Source: Platerodrilus igneus (lineage: Eukaryota; Arthropoda; Insecta; Coleoptera; Lycidae). Taken from it: 64,000 nt of DNA. The notes below the pieces were generated by a model. It was not told the DNA's origin and searched no databases. It was given only the letters and a program-made list of their open reading frames with translations. The stretch covers positions 10,262,001 through 10,326,000 of the forward strand of contig JARFIW010001469.1 of assembly GCA_036346225.1 (NCBI GenBank), read 5' to 3'. Each line of letters starts with the position of its first letter. The first letter of the stretch is position 1. This document shows, in pieces, positions 24,380 to 37,069 of the stretch. The position numbers and the translations under genes were made by a program.

Positions 24380-24990
24380 TATTTAAAAGAAATAATGTTA
24401 TACCTTATTATCTAAATTACCTTCATACAAACAAAATTTAAAATATAGTGCTTAACCCTGGACTAGACGTGTGTCATTACAAACAACAACGGGCGAGTGG
24501 GTGACAAAAGTCACCCAGCATTTTTAAGCATACTTTGACAGCTATGGCTTGAAACACATTTATTTAATGTAAAGTTTTATTAATGATCATACTTTAACTA
24601 CTAAAACTTAAAAAGAAAAAATATTTTTAAGATCTTAATTCTTATTTGTAGCACCCGACACAAACGTCCTTCAACTGATCTGCGCACGTACACTGATCAC
24701 ATTTTACCCAAAACTTCGCGTTGTCTTGTCCCTGCTTGGTCCACGTTACTGGCGTCCTCTAATTCATATTCGCTCTAAAATGTTTTCTATCATTTGTGCT
24801 ATTCCTAGAAGTAATTTCGCCCTTCCTCCTATTTTCGCCCTTACAATATCGTTTTCCGATCTTCTAGATATTTGAGGGTTTATCAACTCCGACGCGATAT
24901 TTTCTAGAAATTCATTCCGCTTTATTTTATCCTAAGGGGTTGTAGCGCTTTGTTATGTTAAATCCCTGCAATCGATCTATTTCTGCATCC
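24380..24990 (-). pseudogene. piggyBac-like transposase C-terminus and element end
   Basis: TTAA at 24452-24455 followed by CCCTGGACTAGACG matches the piggyBac pattern of a TTAA target and a CCC-starting terminal repeat; the element would begin at 24456. On the minus strand, about 24800-24960 encodes NEFLENIASELINPQISRR and on to NILERI, then a stop. After a frameshift, about 24640-24780 encodes a cysteine cluster, KCDQCTCADQLKDVCVGC, close to the C-terminal zinc-binding cluster of piggyBac transposases (C-x2-C, then C-x2-C), with a Gln where a His is usual. It ends TYK-stop-like near 24647. Catalytic domain and the other terminal repeat are not seen. Family assignment is inferred from TTAA, the CCC terminus and the cysteine cluster together. 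Confidence 0.65.
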
Positions 24991-24999
24991 TTCAGACAA

Positions 25000-25436
25000 T
25001 TTTTAATTTCCAACTACTTTGTCTTATTTCTTTTAAGAAGTGCCTTCTAAAAATTCTAACCTAAACGACTACACTCTTTATGTTATTTTAAATCCTACGA
25101 ACTATCATTTAACAAGTTTGAATACCTTCCAATTGAGAAGAATACCTATTTGAAACGTACTATAAAATTTCCTTAAGTGTTTATGACTAGCGTATATACT
25201 CGAAATATATCCTTTACTAGTTTGCTTCCTTAGTCGCGTTATAAATTCCTTGAAATAAGCAAACATCTATCGTTCAACTGCTTTTAATAAATTCTTTAGA
25301 AGGCTAGAAACTTCGCTTTATAAATTGTTTGAAATACGTTTCAACACCCTGCATCGTAAAATATAAAAACTTTTAATAGTACTGAGAAATTCAATTTTGT
25401 TATCTTGCACGTGTTTGCTCTTTATATAAACTAGGT
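25000..25436. other. Non-coding junction between piggyBac and BEL/Pao remnants
   Basis: I cannot read either element's coding sequence here and no boundary is visible. A TATATAAACTAGG string at about 25420 precedes the first recognisable BEL/Pao residues. Confidence 0.45.
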
Positions 25437-28400
25437 ATGTGGCATCTATCTATCCCTAAAACTCATTCCACTCTTTTTGAGTTTTTCGAATATTTTTTCC
25501 ATTCTGACATTTCTTCAGAACATTTTAGTCATCTGGCTAACCTCAAGCTAGCTGATCCGCTCCTTGCTCAATCTAGGCCTATTGATTTATTACTCGGCGT
25601 AGATATTTTCCCCCAAGTGTTATTAGACGGTCGCATCCAGGGTGTTAGCGATCAACCTGTTGCTATTAATATTATTTTTGGATATGTTTTAATGGGCAGC
25701 ATACCTTCCTCGCTCGCTTCTGAGGTAACTAGCTTGTTTTGTATGACAGATTCTACTTCCCCATTGGAAGATATTGTCGCTAAATTCTGGGAAATCAAAG
25801 CTGTCCCCGCCGTTCAAACTTTCACGCCCGAAGAAACTCTAATTGAAAAACATTTTGTTGATACGTTTCGCCGCAATGAACAAGGTCGATATGTCGTCTC
25901 ACTGCCGTTTAGAGATCAAGAACCATTTTTTCCAGGTAGTCATGATCTGGCCTCACAACGATTTGTTTCTTTAGAAAATCATCTCCTTAAGCAACCTCGT
26001 GTTTACGAACAGTACGTTTCGTTTATGCGTGAGTATCGGGATTCTTAACATATGCAATCTGTTGTTAGTGGGTTTCATTCGGACTTTTCTTATTACATCC
26101 CGCGACATTGCGTTGTGAAGCCAGAAAGAATAAATACGAAGTTACAAGTTGTTTTCAATGCCTCCGCTAAAACTCTGTCTTGATCGTCCTTAAACGATCA
26201 CTTGTTTGTTGGGTCGAAGCTGCAACAAGACATTACCGCAATTTTGTTGCAATTTCGTCTACATTCTTATGTTGTTACTGCCGATATTCGTCAGATATAC
26301 AGACAAATTCTTGTTAATCCCGCTCAGTGTGATTATCAACGAATTGTTTGGCGCTTCTCCCCTTTGGAGCCCATTCAGAACTATAATTAAATATGGAATC
26401 AATTGTGCTCCTTTTCTTGTCATACGCACGCTTCTGCAGTTGGCCGTAGACGAAGAGAATTATCAGTTAGCCGGTTTTGCTCTTCGCCACCATACTTACA
26501 TCGATGATGTCGTACTGGTGGAGATTCTATTAAATTGACCCTCGCTCTACGAAATCAACTAATTGCTCTTTTACAACTTGATGGTTTCGAACTTCATAAA
26601 TGGTCGAGTAACCTTCCCAAATTATTAAATGATCTTTCCGCTACGCAGCAATTTGCACAACCCCGCTCCTTTGAGGATCCTAACACTCAACTCCTAAAAG
26701 TTCTAGGTCTTCAATGGAACCTCACCTCAGATAATCTCCCCTACTTACTTGCTAAAACACTTAATTCAACGTTTATGGTCGTTAAAATTAAAATGGGATG
26801 CTGCTACTTCCCCCCGACTTCCTTCGTTTGTGGGAGAGATACTTGCATGAACCGTTTCTTTCGGATTTCGCTTTACCCCGCTTGTTAATCCCGCCACAGT
26901 TGACTACGTGTGAAGTTCACTGTTTTGCTGACGCATCCAAACGTGGCTACTGTGCTGTGGTTTATTTTCGCTTTGTTAGCCCTTCCGCCGTTAAGGTTCG
27001 TTTAGTGCACGCCAAGTTTAAGGTCACTCTTCTTCGTATAATATCTTTGCCCGGCTCGAATTGTTGGCCGCCGCATTGGCATCCAAATTATTAATCACTG
27101 CCCTAAAAAACCTTTGATTATAACCTTACATTTTATAATATTTACTGTCGGTCTAACTCCATGGTAGTACTTTCTTGGATTCATTCCCCACCGCAGCGTT
27201 GGAAGACTTTCGTGGCCAATCGTGTTGCTTACACTCAGGGAGACACGTCTCGCGCCTCTTGGCATCACATTCCCTCCACTGAGAATCCTCCCTACCGACT
27301 TGTGCCAATGTTTTTTATGCTGGGCGGCTTCACCAACCTTGTACCAGTCCTTCGAAAATTACAGTCCACATATTCCGCCTTCAGATGCTCCTGAAGTTCT
27401 CATTGAACAACGCTCTTTTGTGTTATCCGCTGTCGTAATCTGCTGTTGGATTCAATCAATTTTTGAAAATCACTCTTCCTTTCCCTTTATTACACGCATT
27501 GTTCCTTGGATTGTCCGTTTTCGTCATAATCTACGTCAAGCACTCGAAAGGTATTCCGAACCTTTGTTATCTTCTGAATTGCGCAATGCTTTGATACCTT
27601 TGCTTGCGTATACTCAACTATCTTATTATGCTATCAAGTTTGAAGCGATTCAGTCCGGATCCACTTCAAAAAGAGTTTACGCAAGTCGTACCCTTTTATT
27701 CGTGATAGAATCTTGCGCCTTTATCCCTTGACAGTAAATTTCCCGCTTTGTTACCTAGTAAAAGTCGATTTACTGATCTTTATATTACTTACGTGCGTTT
27801 AAAAAACTTCCATGCGGGTGCTCAAATGGTTCTTTTTCTCGTCAGTTCAAGATTATTTCTGGGAAGCAATCTATCCGTCGTGTTCTGAGTCATTGTCTAA
27901 CGTGCAGGATGACCAATCCAGTCGCATTGCAGCCTCCTATGAGCAACCTGCCTTCATGCCGAGTTACTCAAGTCAAACCTTTTTTGTGTTCGGGCGTCGA
28001 TTTCGCTAGTCCCTTTTCTATTACCATGTCTCGACTACCGGGCGCCAAAGTTTTAAAATCGTATTTGTCTTTTTATTTGTATGGCTACCAAGGCGCTGCA
28101 CCTTGAAGTAGTATCCGATTTGTCAACGGACGCCTTTCTATCGGCTTTGTGACCATTTATTGTCAGGCGTGGCCGTTGTGATCACCTCTAAAGTGATTGT
28201 GGCACCAATTTTGCGGGTGCTCATAAACAGATAATTCATCTCGCCAATCTTGCTGTTTCTAAGGACCATATTTTGTGGCATTTTATACCGCTGTCTCACC
28301 TCATTTTGGCGGCTTCTGAGAGGCGGGAGTGAAATCGGTAAAAACCTTGCTCCTGCGTACTATTGGCGAGCAAGTGCTAACTTTTGAGAAATTGGCCACA

Positions 28401-28843
28401 ATCTTTATCCAAATTAAGGTCATCTTGAACTCACGTCCTCTTTGAGCAATGACCCCAATGTTTTGAGCTGTCTTACACCCGGTCATTTTTAACTTTGGTC
28501 CCCTTTAACCGCCATTCCGGAGCCCGCCCTTTCTCACCTTCCTCTTAACCGCCTCTCTCGTTGGCAATTGCTCCAGCGAATTCAACAAGATTTTAGGTCC
28601 CGTTGGATCAAGGAGTATTTGCACTCGTTACAACAGCGCTCCAAGCGGCACACATCGTTTCCTCAAGTTGAGTTGGGCACCTTAGTGCTAATTAAGGTCG
28701 CTAATGTTCTTCCCCTTCGTTGGTCCCTCGGCCGTGTTGTGGCTGTGCATCCCGGGACGGATGGTGTCGTTAAGGTGGTAACACTTAAAACTGCTCATGG
28801 TGAGCTGAAGCGTCTTGTGTTAAAGCTTTGTCCTTTGCCCTAA
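25437..28843 (+). pseudogene. BEL/Pao pol remnant: protease end, RT, RNase H, integrase
   Basis: The order matches BEL/Pao Pol. 25437-26048: end of the A17-type protease and linker (PIDLLLGVDIFPQVL, AKFWEI, then RRNEQGRYVVSLPF). 26090-26540: reverse transcriptase in shifted frames, with YYIPRHCVVKPE, LNDHLFVGSKLQQDI and, at about 26490-26520, the catalytic box as TYIDDVV. 26900-27250: RNase H with CFADASKRGYCAVVYF and VVLSWIHSPPQRWKTFVANR. 27390-27720: region before the integrase. 27800-28330: integrase core with HTGVDFA-like SGVDFA, then SDCGTNFAGAH near 28190 and EAGVKSVK near 28320, the three acidic positions. 28568-28843: open C-terminal domain of the kind seen at the end of BEL/Pao Pol (VLIKVANVLPLRWSLGRV). 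Many frameshifts and stops break it. Gag and the 5' LTR are missing. Confidence 0.92.
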
Positions 28844-28956
28844 TTGTAAAAATAAAATTGGTTTGCCTTTGTAAATTTTTTTTCTTCACTTTTTCATTCC
28901 ACCCCACTCCTTTTAATTATTTTATTTTAAAATGCCTTGCATTTTGATGGGCGGTA

Positions 28957-29626
28957 TGTTCCGTTTATAATTATTGTTAACGCCTATATAAAATTATAGG
29001 GTTAATCCGAGAGAGGGTGAATGGACTGTATAATAGGGGTTGAAAATTGTCATATAGTGACGACACATAAAAGACTTAGTTACTATCACTTACCAATACA
29101 AAAGGACATCCGTTGCACTACACTAAACTGGAGGTTATAGGTTAGGGTAGTAGGGACGGATTTAAAAGGAAAGGTAGGAAGACCTATAGGGTTTAGTCAA
29201 AGTAGTAGCCAACGTAGTATCAGAGCGAGGTTTTCTCGAACCCGAGACCGAACTCTCTCGCTCTAGCGACAGTACTATCCTCCATACGCGACGACTTTCT
29301 AAGGCCGGTACGGCAGAATGGGGAGGGGATCCGGTAGGCGCGTACAATTATATATAATTAACCGTTTTCCTTATTTTAAACATTTAGAATTTGTTAATTA
29401 TTTACCTCCGCCCGGTATATTCAAACGTCATTGGACGTACCGTAAAATTAGTTCAAACACCGCGCCTGTGTATTTAAGTGCTACGAATACCGATAAACTA
29501 TGCCGTGTCTTCGCATGTGCAAGAACTATCTTATCACCTGCCAGAAAGAGAACGCGACCTATTCTACTATCGCTTCCCGTCTTGGACGGCCGCAATAAAT
29601 AAATGTGCTACGCTTCGCTATAGTTA
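28957..29626 (+). repeat. Putative 3' LTR of the truncated BEL/Pao element
   Basis: About 110 bp after the pol stop, GATGGGCGGTA precedes TGTTCCGTTTATAATT, a purine-rich tract then TG, as at many BEL/Pao 3' LTR starts. A TATA-like CTATATAAAA lies near 28985, and AATAAATAAATG plus TATAGTTACA near 29590-29626 would suit the LTR end. There is no second copy in the window, so the limits are guesses. The open frame at 29318-29602 shows no domain and lies inside this LTR. Confidence 0.45.
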
Positions 29627-31336
29627 CAAGGTAAATGCTTTGAAGTAATCGTTGTTTATTATTATCATTTGCGTATACAATGTCCACTTTTCTCTACCAC
29701 TGTTAGTTATCGAAATACCGCCGCACCATTAATTTACAGCGTCTGTAATTATAAATGTTCATTACGAAACATTTTTAGTGTCAACATGAAATGCCAATAG
29801 TTTTGAAAAGAACTGTTCTACAATAAAATTATCTGAAGAAAATACAAAATGATAATTGAATACAAAACCTAACTTAACCCTCAAAACGTGACCTAACCTT
29901 CAAAAACACACGGGAATTTACAAACCAAATGCCAAAATTGAACACACGTTTACTATATCTTCATTACAACATTGGGAATACACACCTTTCTATAGCAATC
30001 CTATTTTATAACCGTGAAATCAGTAGCCACAAATAACATAATTATATTGAAGTTGTGTTTTCTTCCTATGTATTATGGTGTCACACGCAAGTTTGTGTCG
30101 TTCGTACTTTTTTAAATTGATCAATATTCATGTTTTCGTACCTTTTATTGAAGTAAGTAAAATTTTTTACTATTTTTTATATCATCCGTATTTGTTTGAT
30201 CTGCCAAACCGTTTGGCCCACCGAGCATTTGTCCGTCTGCCCAGTGGTCCCGTCCGACACTAATTATGCTTTTTCATTAATCGACTTAATGTACTTTTAT
30301 ATAAATGTATTTGTTCTTGTTTGTGCTTATTAACATGCACACGTGTTAATCTTGAAAATAATTAGTTATAGTCTCGTATATTAATTGTCAATATTGTAAA
30401 TACATGTTTTGTTCCTTGTGTACATATAGACTTGCTAGATACCACCACTGGCCCTGGTATCAGGCTGAAGTATATAGACCAAATGTAGGTAAATATCATA
30501 AGGGTTCTGAAAGAGATTACTCAGGATTAACTACAGTGAAGCTGAGTTAAACATTCGGCGTAAGAGTGAGACATATCATCTCACCCTTGATACATAGGTA
30601 AGTTGAAATATTTTTGAGGATTTTAATGCAAATAAATATATTTAAACTGATTTATGGTGGTTGCTGGATAATTTTCATATTTTATAGAATGTAAGTCGAC
30701 AACATTTTATATTTTACTTTGATATGTTATTAATTACAAAGCGATCGTTCAAGCTCATTTATATACCCACACAATGCGATATGCTATTTTTAAACATTTC
30801 TATAAAATAGAAGAATACAGCATTCTATCTGCGGAAACACACAATTTATCAATACATGGTTTTACTTTTAGATAAGTGTATCCGTTTAGGATCCATCACT
30901 GGAGTCAACAACGAACAATCTATTATCTCACTTATCTGAGGCAATTGCTTTTTGTACTAACTCGTGGCAAAATGCTTGAAATACCCAAATAGATAGAAAA
31001 ACAAGAACGAGTTAAACGACATTCCAAGCGAGCGTTTACATTAAAGTAATATTAGGTCAACAATAATAGGTGAAAATGTTCCAGTTATTTGTGATGAAAT
31101 GCTGTATGCACTTGCTTAGTTTGTTTCTAATGACATAAAATAGATATGTGCATTTTAAAAAAAAGAATGTTATATTTCGTGAGCAGCATGTAACAGAAAA
31201 TTTAGTAACTAAAAACACAATCGACAAAAAATTATCAAAATGGATTTGGGAGGCGTATAAACAAATCAGAATCCAAAACTCAGAACTGTCTAGCGTAAGG
31301 AAGTGTGTACTTTACGTAGTAATTTGGAATATTCTC
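29627..31336. other. Unannotated stretch
   Basis: No gene or repeat junction recognised. A slightly GC-richer patch at 30205-30260 has no motif I know. Confidence 0.6.
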
Positions 31337-31740
31337 ATCATTTTCATCATTAGGTCTTCAGTCCTGGAACTAGTTAGACGCGTACCTCCGTTGTTTTTTA
31401 TTCTGAGCTAATCTACACCTTTCCCTGAAATTCCTACAACCACATCTTTTACTATCTACTTGCAATAGTCTGATCTAGATCTGCCTTTAGCTCCCTTTTT
31501 TTTGTCTGTCCATGTTATCATCATCATACATCTGAAGCACCACATTGTAAAAAGCTTCTACCTAATTCCTGTCTGCTTTTCCTACTGTCCGTTCCTATTT
31601 CATAGCCACACAGTATTTTGCTCCACACATATGCTTTCAACAATTATTTCCTTGTTTCTATACCTGTTGCCTTCGAACATAGCCGCTACTCTTTCTTGTT
31701 AGATACAGCTCGGTAGCCCTGGCATCGTTTTCTAAATATA
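31337..31740 (-). pseudogene. Second copy of the LINE 3' end
   Basis: On the minus strand, this repeats the last ~400 bp of the LINE at 31950-34790: the tract corresponding to KAYVWS...CETW near 31640, TGGACAGACAAAAAAAAGGG near 31500, and the end CCTAATGATGAAAATGATG at 31337-31355. It lies in the same orientation as the main copy, with the 209-bp spacer 31741-31949 between them. Confidence 0.8.
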
Positions 31741-31949
31741 TACCCTATTTCACCGATATTCAGTGGTATGCGAAGGGCGTTACGCAACCTCCTGGTACCA
31801 AGATCCCCTTTCGCTTAACCGTTCGTCGAATTAATAATTTTCCAATAAATCCTTTCGCACAATCAACGGTAGTTGAAAATATAGCAAAACCAACAACTAT
31901 AGTTGCTTATAATAATCATCACGTTCAAGTACCTATTTTTTTCGTCATT
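31741..31949 (-). repeat. LINE 3'-untranslated spacer
   Basis: On the minus strand it contains TTGATTGTGCGAAAGGATTT, ATTAATTCGACGAACGG, GGGGATCTTGGTACC and ACCACTGAATATCGGTG. The same sequence, diverged, follows both LINE 3' ends at 46341-46570 and 46691-46851 on the plus strand. It is therefore a regular part of this LINE family's 3' region, not flanking DNA. Confidence 0.75.
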
Positions 31950-34790
31950 AGGTTTCCGTCTTGAAACTGGTTGGACAAGTATCTCCATTGATTTCTATTC
32001 TAGGCTAGTCTACACATTTCCCTAATATTCCCACAGTCTACATCTTTAACTGGCTATGTGCAATAGTCTAACCTAGGTCTACCTCTACCTCTCTTTTTCC
32101 TATTTCTGCTTCTAATATTTTCCGCACTATTCCTTCATGCCTTAGTATGTGTCCTATCATCATATCTCTCCTATTTTTTACTCTTTTAAACATATTCCTT
32201 TCTTCCTCAACTATTTCTAGAACCTCGTTCTTCTTAACTTTGTCTGTCCATGACATTTTCGTCATAGGTCTGTAGCACCACATGTTCCTTTTTCCTGTCC
32301 GCTTCTTCTTACTGTCCAAGTTTCACATCCGTACAGCGCTGTACTCCATACATATGCTTTCATCTCTTTCTTCTTTCTATGTTTGTTGTTTTTGAAAACA
32401 GTAGTTGATTTTCTTGTTATATGTGCTAATCTTTGTTTTATATCTTTTGTACTTTTACAATCTTGCGTAATTTGACTTCCTAGGTAGCAGAAATTCTTAA
32501 TCTCTGGTAAGTTCTCGTTTCCTATCTGTATTCTGATTTTGGACTTACTTTACCCTCCTTTACATACTAGTACTTTAGTTTTATTTTTGTTAATTTTCAT
32601 ACCGTACCTTGTTACATTTACCGCGTTGCAATTTACGCGCTATTATTACACTTTAGGCGTGGCTCTAACGCCATTGTTATAACATATACAGACCACGTTT
32701 TACCGGATGATGCAATCGCTATCTAAGTCAATTTACATGCACATTCTAGGTAAAATTCAAATTACTTACGTGATGTGTATCTCTCGGAACTTCATTTCAG
32801 GGTCCAGCACGTGGTTAGGGTTGCGATTGCGCCGTGTTGAACATCAAATTATTATCCGTCACTGAACTTCTATTGCAAGTAAGGGTTTGAAAGGAAAGAG
32901 GTAGCGGAACGATAAAGGGAAACTACATACCTGTTTTTCTTTAAAAACTGCACCGCACTTAGATACTTGTTGCTTAGTCCATGTCTCGTTGCTTATTGTC
33001 GCTTCCTCCGCTCGCGCACATCCGCATTCCCTCTGCACAGATTCGACCGTCACCAACGGCGGAAGTTAGTGTATCATTTCAAAAATACGCGGCAATTAAC
33101 CTACAAGATATCTCTAGTATTTTTTCAGCTCGTTTTTCCAACAGTTTTTGTATAATTCTAGTTAATATTTTTGATACGTGTGTTATCAATCCTATTGTTT
33201 GAAAGTTTTCGCATATATCCGCGCCTCTCTTTTTGGTTATGTTTGAAATCTTTGGGTATCTCGTCTGTCTCATACATATAGCTTATAAGTTAGAAGAGAC
33301 GTTCTGTTACCGCTTGTCCAGCGGGGTTTAGAGTTTCTGTTTCCATCTTATCCATACCCGGTGCCTTTTTCAAACCCTTTAATGCTAATTCAAACTCATC
33401 TCTAAGTATATAATATCCCAATTCATCCTTTTCAATGTCCGATTCCTGTTCTAAGGCTTCTAGTTCCTGTCCTACATATAAATTCCCTACATATTCTTGC
33501 CATATAACGAATTTCTCTACATACTTCCTCTACATCCCTCCAATCCTATTAGATTTTAGCTATACGGTTTTATATCCATAAAATCCATTCTAATTAATTT
33601 ATATGCTTCGTCTGTCTTTCCTATTTCCATCTTAGTTTGTACCTCTTTGCACTTTTCATCAATCCATTGCTCTTTAGCTTTCCTGCATTTGCGAACAATT
33701 TTCCACTTTATGACTTTGTATCTCTGTTCCTGCTTCGTCTGGTCTATTTTTGTATTCTCGTCTTTCTTTTGTTAAATTCAGGATATATTTTGTTTATCAT
33801 GATTTCTTATTCTCTTTTATGTATACCCCAGAATGTGTCTGGCCGCCATGTCTAAGCTGAATTTAATGTTATTCCATTCTGCTTCTACTTCCTTCATATC
33901 AGAAACTTTCCTGATGTCTTTCAGCAATTCATTTGACTTTTATTCAAATCTTTCGGAAATATCTTTATCTTTTAGTTTTAGTCTTAAAATCAAAATGCCT
34001 TTTTCCGTACCCATTTTTCAAATTTTTTAATTTAAGCGCCTATACCTGCTTCTACAGTCTTTTACTTGATTCCTAAACCGTTGTCTAACAAGAATGTAAT
34101 CTTTTTGATATCTTCATATATCTCCTGACATCTTCCACATGTATCGTCTTCTAATATTATGTGGTTAAATTGTTTTTGTCGCAGAATTCTATCAGCCTAT
34201 TTCCCCAGCCGGTTCTCGTGTGCAATTCAAATAAACCTACTATAGCTCCTTCCCTACCATTATCCACAACTGCATTAAAATACCCCGCAATTATTAAATT
34301 TTCATGTCATTTTACTGGTTTAGACTCTAATCTAACCATGAGTACTCATTCGTTCTTTTGTAGGTAGTTTTCTTCAACGTGTCCTATCTTTTTTGCGTAA
34401 CTATACCCGCACCCTAATTTCCTTCCTCTGATCCTGTATGAATTACCTTAAAGTATACGCTCCAAAAATCCCCGGTTTCTAGCCACCAAATGTCGCTGAT
34501 GCCCTAGTATGTCTAATGCTAACCTATCCATTTCAATTTTTACGTTCTCTAGTTTATCTACTTGCTTCATACTTCTGACATTACACGCTCCGACTCGCAA
34601 AATGTTCCAGGTTCTTCCTTTATACTTTTCGATCACATCCGAAGTAAACCCCTCCCGAAGATCCGAATGGAAGACTATTTTAACTCCGGAATCTTTTACG
34701 CCAGAGGATGCCATCAACTTAAATAACAATTTAAGTACGCCGTGTACTTGGGAGGTAATGTGATTGTTTCCCGTTGTCTTCCACATCGCA
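31950..34790 (-). pseudogene. APE-type LINE (endonuclease-reverse transcriptase), decayed
   Basis: Read from 34790 downward. Near 34560-34620 is the start of an AP-type endonuclease (ILRVGACNVRSMKQVDKLEN, where the family has an xWNVRS motif; the Asn is kept). Near 34180-34270 is a later endonuclease part (EGAIVGLFELHTRTGWGNRL, then IEFCDKNNL). Near 33340-33450 is the pre-RT region (ALKGLKKAPGMDKMETETLN) and near 33085-33240 the first RT motifs (ICENFQTIGLITHVSKILTR). The palm with the YADD box is not readable: about 430 bp of unrelated sequence (32640-33075) sits there. The C-terminal part resumes near 32630 (YGMKINKNKTKVLVC, FCYLGSQITQDCKSTKDIKQ, YVWSTALYGCETW) and ends with the open piece 32068-32319 (MSWTDKV, MMIGHILRHEGIVRKILEAE). 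Many arthropod genomes carry this family under the name endonuclease-reverse transcriptase; I do not assign a clade. Confidence 0.85.
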
Positions 34791-34799
34791 GTGGCGTGT

Positions 34800-36770
34800 C
34801 TTAGAATGCCATACCGGCCCCTATGGTCACTGCCATTCTAAATACTGAAAGAGCTGCTGCCTTCTTTCGGAGATCTGTCTTAGTCTGGTTCATCACTAAA
34901 GATCCCACTAATTTGGGTAAATCTTTAGTACAGCTCTTTAGCTCATTGGAACACGCAAGTCGTTTTACCCGCTCTACTAATCTAGAACTTCTTCAAGGTG
35001 CTAGTCCATTCGGAACGGCGGAATATTCTCACAATTTGTATACTAAAATTAATACAAAATAACAGTATAATTGACGTCTTGCTCTAAATGTGCTTTCTGA
35101 TCATTTTAAGACTCCCGTTTACTCGCTATCTTCTATATTATAGTACTAGAAATGCGTCGAACAGATATATAAGGTGACAAGAAAGCCTTATTAGACCAAT
35201 AACTCACAATCACCTCTATTTGTCTTTTTATTTAAAATGAACTTGGGAAAGTATTGTCACAAAGCCGCCAAAAGAACAATGCATTCAACTATCAATGAAT
35301 TGATTTACAGCTACATGGGTTCACTTTTAAGCTTACAAAAAAGACTCCAAATGTTTCTTACAGCAATTCAAAGAATCGAGAACAACTGAATTAAGTATAC
35401 AAAGACATACAACACGGGAGATCACTCAGTTTAAGTTTGAGTTAAGTTTGCAGTTTAGTTATAATTGAAGTTGTTACATGCCAAAATTTGCAATGCACAT
35501 TTTTAGAGTTAGCTTTAATTTGTAAATAACTTCCCGCGGATATTTTTTAATTAAGAAATGTCAATTTCCGTCGTCCTCGAGTCGCGCCTGCGCAGAGTGA
35601 ATGGTGGAGTGCGCGCGGTGTTATAAGACGCCATTAAACCACGAGATCTGAAGCCAAGAACATCTATCTGCGGTGTGTGTGTCTTTTTATCTTTTTAGGG
35701 ATGTACGTTCCTTACCTTGCCTTACCGTACCTCTACCTGGTGTTCTTTCATTCCTCTACGAGTAGGGAAGAGACAGGAAGAACGGATTGGCAATCTGAAA
35801 CTCAGCAATGGTGTAACCTAACCCACAAAACAAGATGATGGACCCTGAGATCTAGCTACGAAATACCATCCATGTGAGTACTCTGTTTTACTTATATTGT
35901 GAATGTAAAATGACCTTAAATGTGCATGAAAATTTCACTATTGCATCATATTTAAAACGTAGTGATACGTTTATAGCGATTACGTCGTCTTTAACAAAGT
36001 ACGAAGCTATGGTTATGAAATAAATTAGATTCAGTGTTAAAATAAATATTTAATGTGATACAAATTATATATAATGGTTGTCAATTACTTGGTGCAATTT
36101 GTTTTATAATACATACTGGCTTTAATCGCCAATAAATTGATTGTACGATTAAGAAATTAGGAATACTCACTAAACAAAGCAATTTTATTAATGACAATAC
36201 GGACTAGAATGACTATAAAAACCAACAGTTGAAGGTATTCATATAACCAGAAGAAAAGAGATTACTGCACTTGTGATACTGTATTGTAACATTGTCACCG
36301 AACCGTCTATAAACGAAGAAAATAAAACAATTAAGCGAATAACTATATGATCAACAGCTTACAAGGTTGTATTTAAAAAACCTACAGAAGGGATGAATGA
36401 GTATATGTTGTAGCACATTCTGGAAGGTCATCAAAAACATAATTCAATGTATACATAATATGACCTGACAGCATGTCAGTTGGTGTCTTACTCTATAAGT
36501 AATATAAAATTAATTGTGATTGTTAAAATAAATACGTTAATATCTATATAAATTATGATATAACAATTAGTCGATACGTGCTTGTGTAAATAAATTAATA
36601 ATGCATCAATCTAATATAACATACGCAGTTGAATTAGTAATAAATATAATATACTCGTCGCTTTAAAAAAGGCGTTAATAAAGTAATTATTATTAGTGTA
36701 AATTCTCTGTGTACATAAAATACGTTAGTGATCTCAAGAACTTAACAGTATATTTGACTTCTCTAATGCT
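34800..36770. other. Unannotated stretch with a GC-richer island
   Basis: At 35565-35880 the base composition is more balanced and includes CpGs, a TATA-like GTTATAAGACGCC at about 35621 and GTGAGT near 35874, so a promoter or LTR is possible but unproven. A 79-codon frame at 34823-35062 has no domain I recognise and lies antisense to the LINE's 5' flank. The rest is plain AT-rich sequence. Confidence 0.5.
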
Positions 36771-36774
36771 CTAC

Positions 36775-37045
36775 GCGGAGGTACTACATTAACCAGGAGA
36801 CGAACTACTTAATCTGAAAGTTTAGTATTTAGCCGAATACTTGCTATACCAAGCAGCAAAGATAACTTTAACGTGCGTGATAACACACGTGCGTGCGCAC
36901 ACGCGCGCGCATACACACGCACGCACGCACGCGAGACATTATCGAGAAAAAGCTCACCTTACATTTTTCAAACGATACATGTCACGTATCGAAATCGGAA
37001 CCGTATGATTAGTAGTCACACACGAATCAACTAGTTCACGGAGAC
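36775..37045 (-). repeat. tRNA-derived SINE, copy 2 (degenerate)
   Basis: On the minus strand the head is near 37045 (GTGACGTCTCCGTGAACTAGTTGATTCG, here split: CTCCGTGAACTAGTTG aligns with the A-box region of copy 1). GTGTGACTACTAATC, TTATCACGCACGTTAAAG and TAATGTAGTACCTC follow in the same order as in 45768-46036. A (GTGC)n-type microsatellite at 36885-36935 has expanded inside it. Confidence 0.65.
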
Positions 37046-37069
37046 GTCACGCTTGTGATATGGTGCATT

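Noticed and set aside
29318..29602. 94-codon open frame as a host gene
   Set aside because: It lies in the likely 3' LTR of the BEL/Pao remnant and has no known domain.
34823..35062. 79-codon open frame
   Set aside because: No recognisable motif; next to and antisense to a LINE 5' region; no evidence for a gene.
35560..35880. First exon or promoter of a host gene
   Set aside because: Only composition, a TATA-like string and a GTGAGT support it; no coding exon follows in the window.
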